A DNA stretch of 64,000 nucleotides from positions 2,127,501 through 2,191,500 of the forward strand of contig NZ_CP136709.1 in assembly GCF_032926325.1 (NCBI RefSeq), given 5' to 3'. Both the position numbers and the translations under genes were made by a program. Source of the DNA: Aestuariibaculum lutulentum. Lineage in GTDB: Bacteria; Bacteroidota; Bacteroidia; Flavobacteriales; Flavobacteriaceae. Shown one piece after another: positions 60,466 to 64,000 of the stretch. How positions within the stretch are numbered: the first letter of the stretch is position 1; each line of letters opens with the position of its first letter. The notes under the pieces are model-generated. The model was not told the origin of the DNA, did no database searches, and worked only from the letters and a program-made list of their open reading frames with translations.

Positions 60466-60510
60466 CGTCAAACAAAAGTCATCAATCAAAAACAATAAAA
60501 AATCAAAATC

Positions 60511-60669
60511 ATGAGTTTCTGGAGAGTATTACTGTCTATTATTTGTCCGCCATTAGCAGTATTAGATAAAGGCTGCGGATCTATTTTAATCGTTCTTATT
60601 TTAACCTTTTTCGGGTGGGTGCCTGGCGTTATTGCCGCTTTAGTGATTTTAAATAATCCTAAGAATTAG
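60511..60669 (+). CDS. YqaE/Pmp3-family small membrane protein
   Basis: The 52-residue protein starts SFWRVLLSIICPPLAVLDKG and has a second helix ILIVLILTFFGWVPGVIAAL. The CPPLAV and FGWVPG motifs are the marks of the Pmp3/YqaE (UPF0057) family of two-helix plasma-membrane proteins, linked to salt or membrane stress in other organisms. Start and stop are clear; the gene is in its own small unit between lysS and lipB. Confidence 0.87.
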   Translation: MSFWRVLLSIICPPLAVLDKGCGSILIVLILTFFGWVPGVIAALVILNNPKN

Positions 60670-60710
60670 TTAAACCAAGTATTTAACTGTTTCAGTAATT
60701 GGATTTGTCT

Positions 60711-60718
60711 TAATTTTG
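60711..60718 (+). promoter_or_regulatory. Bacteroidota -7 box (TAATTTTG) directly before lipB
   Basis: TAATTTTG matches TAnnTTTG exactly and ends 6 bases before the ATG chosen for lipB, so the message may have almost no leader. Confidence 0.5.
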
Positions 60719-60724
60719 CAGTCT

Positions 60725-61423
60725 ATGAATAAGTGCATACAACTACAGGATTTAGGACTAAAGGATTATAAAGAAACCTGGGATTATCAGGAGGAATTAT
60801 TTAAAGGTATTGTAGATTCTAAAATTAAGAATAGGAGAGAAGAATCTGAAGACGACACCAATAATTATTTCTTGTTTGTTGAGCATCCGCATGTATACAC
60901 TTTAGGGAAAAGTGGCGATTTTTCAAATCTGTTATTAGGAGAAGAAGAATTATCAAAAAAAGGAGCGACCTTTTATAAAATTAACCGTGGCGGAGATATT
61001 ACCTATCACGGTCCTGGGCAAATTGTAGGATATCCCATTCTGGATTTAGATAATTTCTTTACAGATATTCACAAGTACCTGCGTTTTTTAGAAGAAATGA
61101 TAATTTTAACCTTGCAAGAATACGGTTTAAAAGCCGAGCGTAGTGAAGGTGAAACTGGGGTGTGGTTAGATGTAGGAACACCCTTTGCCCGTAAAATATG
61201 TGCTATGGGTGTGCGTGCGAGTCGTTGGGTAACTATGCATGGATTTGCTCTAAATGTCAATGCCGATTTAGGTTATTTCGATAATATTATTCCTTGTGGT
61301 ATTCGTGGTAAAGCGGTGACTTCGTTAAATGTTGAACTGGGCGTTTCTCATGTTGATGAAAACGAGGTGAAAGAAAAACTTCTGAAACACTTTAAAACCC
61401 TTTTTGAAGCCGAATTTATTTAA
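60725..61423 (+). CDS. lipB: Octanoyltransferase LipB
   Basis: The 232-residue protein has the LipB substrate motif RGGDITYHGPGQIVGYPI, the catalytic Lys157 (FARKICAMGV) and Cys191 (NIIPCGI). It transfers octanoyl groups from acyl carrier protein to lipoyl domains. ATG 60725 is chosen over an in-frame TTG at 60716, because a -7 box sits immediately upstream. Its end overlaps the convergent transporter gene by 4 bases. Confidence 0.94.
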   Translation: MNKCIQLQDLGLKDYKETWDYQEELFKGIVDSKIKNRREESEDDTNNYFLFVEHPHVYTLGKSGDFSNLLLGEEELSKKGATFYKINRGGDITYHGPGQIVGYPILDLDNFFTDIHKYLRFLEEMIILTLQEYGLKAERSEGETGVWLDVGTPFARKICAMGVRASRWVTMHGFALNVNADLGYFDNIIPCGIRGKAVTSLNVELGVSHVDENEVKEKLLKHFKTLFEAEFI

Positions 61424-62388
61424 GCTGTAGCAATTTTTCTTCGTGATATTTTAGAAGCAATAATGCTAATAATGAATATTTGCAACGCGTGAAACAACAT
61501 CAGCGGAAGCAATATTAATCCTATTGGCATGGTGCTTGGAAATAGTATTTTCGAAAAGACTGTACCGTGTACCAATGATTTTTTTGTGCCACAAAATTGA
61601 GCTGTAATTTTATCTTCTTCGCTAAACCCTAATTTTTTTGATAGAAATCCGGTTAAAAAATAAACTGCAAAAAATAGTATCACGATTGCTGTAAATACCA
61701 TTGACAAATCTAAAAGGTTAAGCGTACTAAAAACACCATCTTCAAAGGAGTGCGCATAACTTTTGTATATAATCAATAAGATAACCGATTTGTCAAATAG
61801 CGGCAGTTGGTGCTGATATTTTTTTACAAAGCTTTGTCCGTATTTTTGAAGCAGGATCCCTAAAATAACCGGAGCCAGGATTTCTAAAAGTAATTTTATA
61901 TAAATCTCACCAAGGTTAAAGTCGGTTGCTGTAAATTTAGAGAATAGACCCATCCATAACGGGGTAATTACGATACCTATTAATCCAGATATACTGGCGT
62001 TAAAAATAGCGGCAGGAATATTGCCTTTTGCCATTGATACCATTACTACCGATGATGATACTGTAGATGGTAATGCTGCCAAAAACAAAAAGGACAACCA
62101 AAGCATTTGTCCTTCTTCACCTTGTATAAAACCTTTAAAAAGTATAATTAAAATAGGAAAAAGTAGAAATGTTGTGAGCTGAATAAGAATATGCAGTTTC
62201 CAGTTTTTTAGTCCGTGTTTTATTTTTTCAGGACTCAATTTTAGTCCGTAGAAAAAGAAAATTAACGAGATGCCTATACTTCCAATCAAATCGAGAGGAA
62301 CGTTACTGTCTTTGCTTCCCAATTGCGGAAAAAAATAAGCTAAGGTTATAATTGAAATAATGGCTAAGACAAATCGGTCAATTTTCAT
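61420..62388 (-). CDS. Bile acid:sodium symporter-like transporter (SBF-like)
   Basis: The 322-residue protein has about ten membrane helices, starting FVLAIISIITLAYFFPQLGS, and the SBF-like pattern (LGILLQKYG near the middle; CGTKKSLVHGTVFSKILFP near the end). It probably belongs to the YfeH-type branch; the substrate cannot be told from sequence, and bile acid is not assumed. It is convergent with lipB, with a 4-base overlap. Confidence 0.85.
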   Translation of the reverse strand: MKIDRFVLAIISIITLAYFFPQLGSKDSNVPLDLIGSIGISLIFFFYGLKLSPEKIKHGLKNWKLHILIQLTTFLLFPILIILFKGFIQGEEGQMLWLSFLFLAALPSTVSSSVVMVSMAKGNIPAAIFNASISGLIGIVITPLWMGLFSKFTATDFNLGEIYIKLLLEILAPVILGILLQKYGQSFVKKYQHQLPLFDKSVILLIIYKSYAHSFEDGVFSTLNLLDLSMVFTAIVILFFAVYFLTGFLSKKLGFSEEDKITAQFCGTKKSLVHGTVFSKILFPSTMPIGLILLPLMLFHALQIFIISIIASKISRRKIATA

Positions 62389-62579
62389 TCTGATAATTCT
62401 TCAAATTAATTATTCAATATTGAAGGTTAAAAGTAGTAATAATAATGGAAGGAAATGTTTCTTCAATTCAATTGTAATCTGAATGTTAATTCTTATGTTC
62501 GATTAAGAAATTATGATGCTGAAAATCAGATTTTTATTATTTTTTTCATACATTAACTTACTTTAAAAACCTTAATAAT

Positions 62580-63347
62580 ATGAGAAAAATATTAGTACTC
62601 GTACTCTTTATTCTTTTCCTTATTCTGGCTTGGTTTAGCTGGTGTTGGTATAAGGAAACAGTAGTATGTTGTCCGGAGCCTGTGCCGGAAATTAGTTACG
62701 GACCTTTAATTTTTGATTGCGACACAGGTGAAATTATTACCAACGATTTATGGCCTGAGAAAAAACAAGAGATTTTAACCGGAGTTGGTAAAGGAAAAAA
62801 ATTACTGCTTGTAGGACCTTATTTTACTTCCGAAACAGAACAGGATGGTATTAGTCGGGCCGAGATGGTAAAGTTGTTATTTACAGAGTTATCAAGAGAA
62901 GATATTATTACCGACTCCAGATTTGCCGGAGATTGTGAAGAAGCAAAATCTAATATGTTACACGAGTTAAAATATAAATGGGTAACACGTAATGATGATA
63001 TTATAGAGCATTTAGACAGAACGTTTGTGTTTTATAAATATGACTCAGATAAAGAAGTTGTAAACGAATCTGTTTTAGCATATTTTGATGAGTTGACTTC
63101 TTTTTTAAAGACATCCGGAGATAATATATTGATTGTTGGTCATACCGATAGTGATGGGCCGGCTCTATATAATGAAGATTTAGGACTTAAAAGAGCCAAT
63201 GAATATAAAGCTCATTTAATTAGTTTGGGTGTTGATGAAAGTAAAATTACTGTTGAGAGTAAGGGGGAAACAGAACCACTTCGTCCAAATGATACACCTG
63301 AAAACAAACAAATGAATAGAAGAGTAGCAATACATATTACAGAATAA
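62580..63347 (+). CDS. OmpA-family protein with N-terminal membrane anchor
   Basis: The 255-residue protein has an N-terminal hydrophobic segment (IFLVLFILFLILAWF region, about 4-20) and a Cys-rich start (CWYKETVVCCPEP). The C-terminal OmpA-like peptidoglycan-binding domain (about 145-255) has FVFYKYDSDKEVV, ILIVGHTDSDG and NKQMNRRVAIHI. It could link the inner membrane or periplasmic face to peptidoglycan. The middle region (60-140) is not recognised. A membrane HhH protein follows 28 bases later. Confidence 0.85.
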   Translation: MRKILVLVLFILFLILAWFSWCWYKETVVCCPEPVPEISYGPLIFDCDTGEIITNDLWPEKKQEILTGVGKGKKLLLVGPYFTSETEQDGISRAEMVKLLFTELSREDIITDSRFAGDCEEAKSNMLHELKYKWVTRNDDIIEHLDRTFVFYKYDSDKEVVNESVLAYFDELTSFLKTSGDNILIVGHTDSDGPALYNEDLGLKRANEYKAHLISLGVDESKITVESKGETEPLRPNDTPENKQMNRRVAIHITE

Positions 63348-63375
63348 AAAACTAACATAACAATTATAAAGAATC

Positions 63376-63789
63376 ATGAAATTATTACAAATAAATACTA
63401 CAGCTTGTGATGGATCAGATGTGTTTTGGTCTTGGTTTTTATGGCTTTTGGCAGCCTTTATTTTAGGTTTAATTATTGGCTGGCTTCTAAAACAAATTTT
63501 TGGAGGCAAGACAGCATCATCAGAAGTTGATGTAAAACAGGATTTAACTAAGGTGGAAGGTATTGGGCCTAAAATAGAGGGGCTATTGAATAAAAAAGGA
63601 ATTATTAGTTACAGACAGTTATCGAATACTTCTAAAAGTTTTCTTGAAGATATGTTGGTTGAAGCTGGTCCTGCATTTACAACACATCGGGGAAAGACTA
63701 ATACCTGGCCAGCTCAGGCAAAATTAGCCGAGTTAGGAGATTGGGATGAACTTAAAAAATGGCAGGATGTTTTAAAAGGAGGTGTTTAA
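63376..63789 (+). CDS. Membrane-anchored helix-hairpin-helix protein
   Basis: The 137-residue protein has one membrane segment at about 18-41 (WFLWLLAAFILGLIIGWLLK), then a helix-hairpin-helix domain with LTKVEGIGPKIEGLLNKKGI and a tail ending WDELKKWQDVLKGGV. It resembles DUF4332-like and similar HhH proteins seen beside OmpA-type genes. HhH motifs usually bind DNA, but the membrane location makes this unclear. Confidence 0.75.
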   Translation: MKLLQINTTACDGSDVFWSWFLWLLAAFILGLIIGWLLKQIFGGKTASSEVDVKQDLTKVEGIGPKIEGLLNKKGIISYRQLSNTSKSFLEDMLVEAGPAFTTHRGKTNTWPAQAKLAELGDWDELKKWQDVLKGGV

Positions 63790-63812
63790 AACAAGTCTTT
63801 TAATAAAAATAG

Positions 63813-63846
63813 AAAGCACTCAGGATGTCCTGGGTGCTTTTTTATT
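63813..63846. terminator. Terminator between convergent genes
   Basis: AAAGCACTCAGG (63813-63824) pairs with CCTGGGTGCTTT (63829-63840) with one G-U pair, loop ATGT, then TTTATTTAAA. It ends the HhH transcript and may also act for the convergent partial gene. Confidence 0.8.
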
Positions 63847-63857
63847 TAAAGGTCATT

Positions 63858-64000
63858 TTAATATTTCTCAGGAATAAAAGTCTGGTAATCCATAGGAGGG
63901 CGCACATAACTTTTATAGTCAGGAAGCTCCGGTAATTCAATAGGGTCTATTTTCATGCGCTTATAAGGAATCTGGCTTAGCACATGACTAATACAATTAA
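63858..64000 (-). CDS. Probable polyphosphate kinase 2 family, C-terminal end (cut by window)
   Basis: Only the last 47 codons are inside the window, on the minus strand, with the stop at 63858-63860. The visible sequence NCISHVLSQIPYKR, ELPELPDYKSYVRPPMDYQ and the end TFIPEKY fit the C-terminal end of PPK2-type polyphosphate kinases, which transfer phosphate between polyphosphate and nucleotides. The catalytic part lies outside, so this is a probable assignment only. Confidence 0.55.
   Translation of the reverse strand, partial: NCISHVLSQIPYKRMKIDPIELPELPDYKSYVRPPMDYQTFIPEKY

Noticed and set aside
1..64000. tRNA, rRNA, insertion sequence, prophage or integrase
   Set aside because: No such gene or matching terminal repeats were recognised on either strand.
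1..64000. Polysaccharide utilisation locus in the strict sense
   Set aside because: No glycoside hydrolase, polysaccharide lyase or sulfatase was seen near the SusCD pairs, so a glycan target is not supported by gene content.

Overview
This window is AT-rich Bacteroidota DNA, almost certainly from a member of the Flavobacteriaceae. The evidence is: two complete SusC/SusD outer-membrane uptake loci with ECF sigma and FecR anti-sigma genes; many lipoproteins with Bacteroidota-style signal peptides; several -7 boxes of the type TAnnTTTG; GSCFA, DUF4230, DUF4136 and DUF4843 families; and a long aromatic amino acid hydroxylase of the Bacteroidota type. No tRNA, rRNA, CRISPR array, insertion sequence or prophage was seen. 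The genus cannot be fixed from this sequence alone.

Region 1 (1-1269) holds the end of a class III adenylate cyclase followed by an HD-domain phosphohydrolase. Region 2 (1272-21537) is a tandem pair of paralogous uptake loci. Locus A is a divergent ECF sigma gene, fecR, susC with an STN domain, susD, a DUF4843 lipoprotein, a PKD-like lipoprotein, a thioredoxin-fold protein and a TlpA-like lipoprotein. Locus B repeats sigma, fecR, susC, susD, DUF4843 and PKD-like, all on one strand. In both, ligand binding at SusC is expected to signal through STN to FecR and the sigma factor. Region 3 (22189-35874) adds an M16 zinc protease, a free-standing DsbD alpha domain next to full-length DsbD, another TlpA-like lipoprotein, a class V aminotransferase/cysteine desulfurase-like enzyme, thioredoxin reductase, an M1 aminopeptidase, an unusual NRAMP-family transporter and an FKBP lipoprotein. 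Taken together, regions 2 and 3 read as a peptide or protein acquisition neighbourhood with an unusually rich disulfide-reducing apparatus. This is an inference from gene content.

Region 4 (36007-45986) is mostly housekeeping: era, der, a minus-strand cluster of M23 peptidase, MerR regulator, LemA and two TPM-domain proteins, then alaS and a GSCFA protein. Region 5 (45987-54176) begins with a 594-base non-coding stretch carrying two almost identical terminator-like hairpins, followed by DUF4230, enoyl-CoA hydratase, phenylalanine hydroxylase, DUF4136, a tiny Cys-rich protein, a mini HExxH protein, a D-cysteine desulfhydrase/ACC deaminase-like enzyme, a glucosaminidase-LysM lipoprotein and hemL. 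Region 6 (54250-64000) holds a Spy-like periplasmic protein, an outer-membrane DUF3187-like protein, a hybrid histidine kinase, lysS, a YqaE/Pmp3-type small membrane protein, lipB, a bile-acid-symporter-like transporter, an OmpA-type protein, a membrane-anchored helix-hairpin-helix protein and the tail of a probable polyphosphate kinase 2.

The least explained pieces are the non-coding stretches at 21538-22188, 45987-46580 and 56055-56426. They carry strong terminators with no matching gene and look like candidate small-RNA or micropeptide loci.
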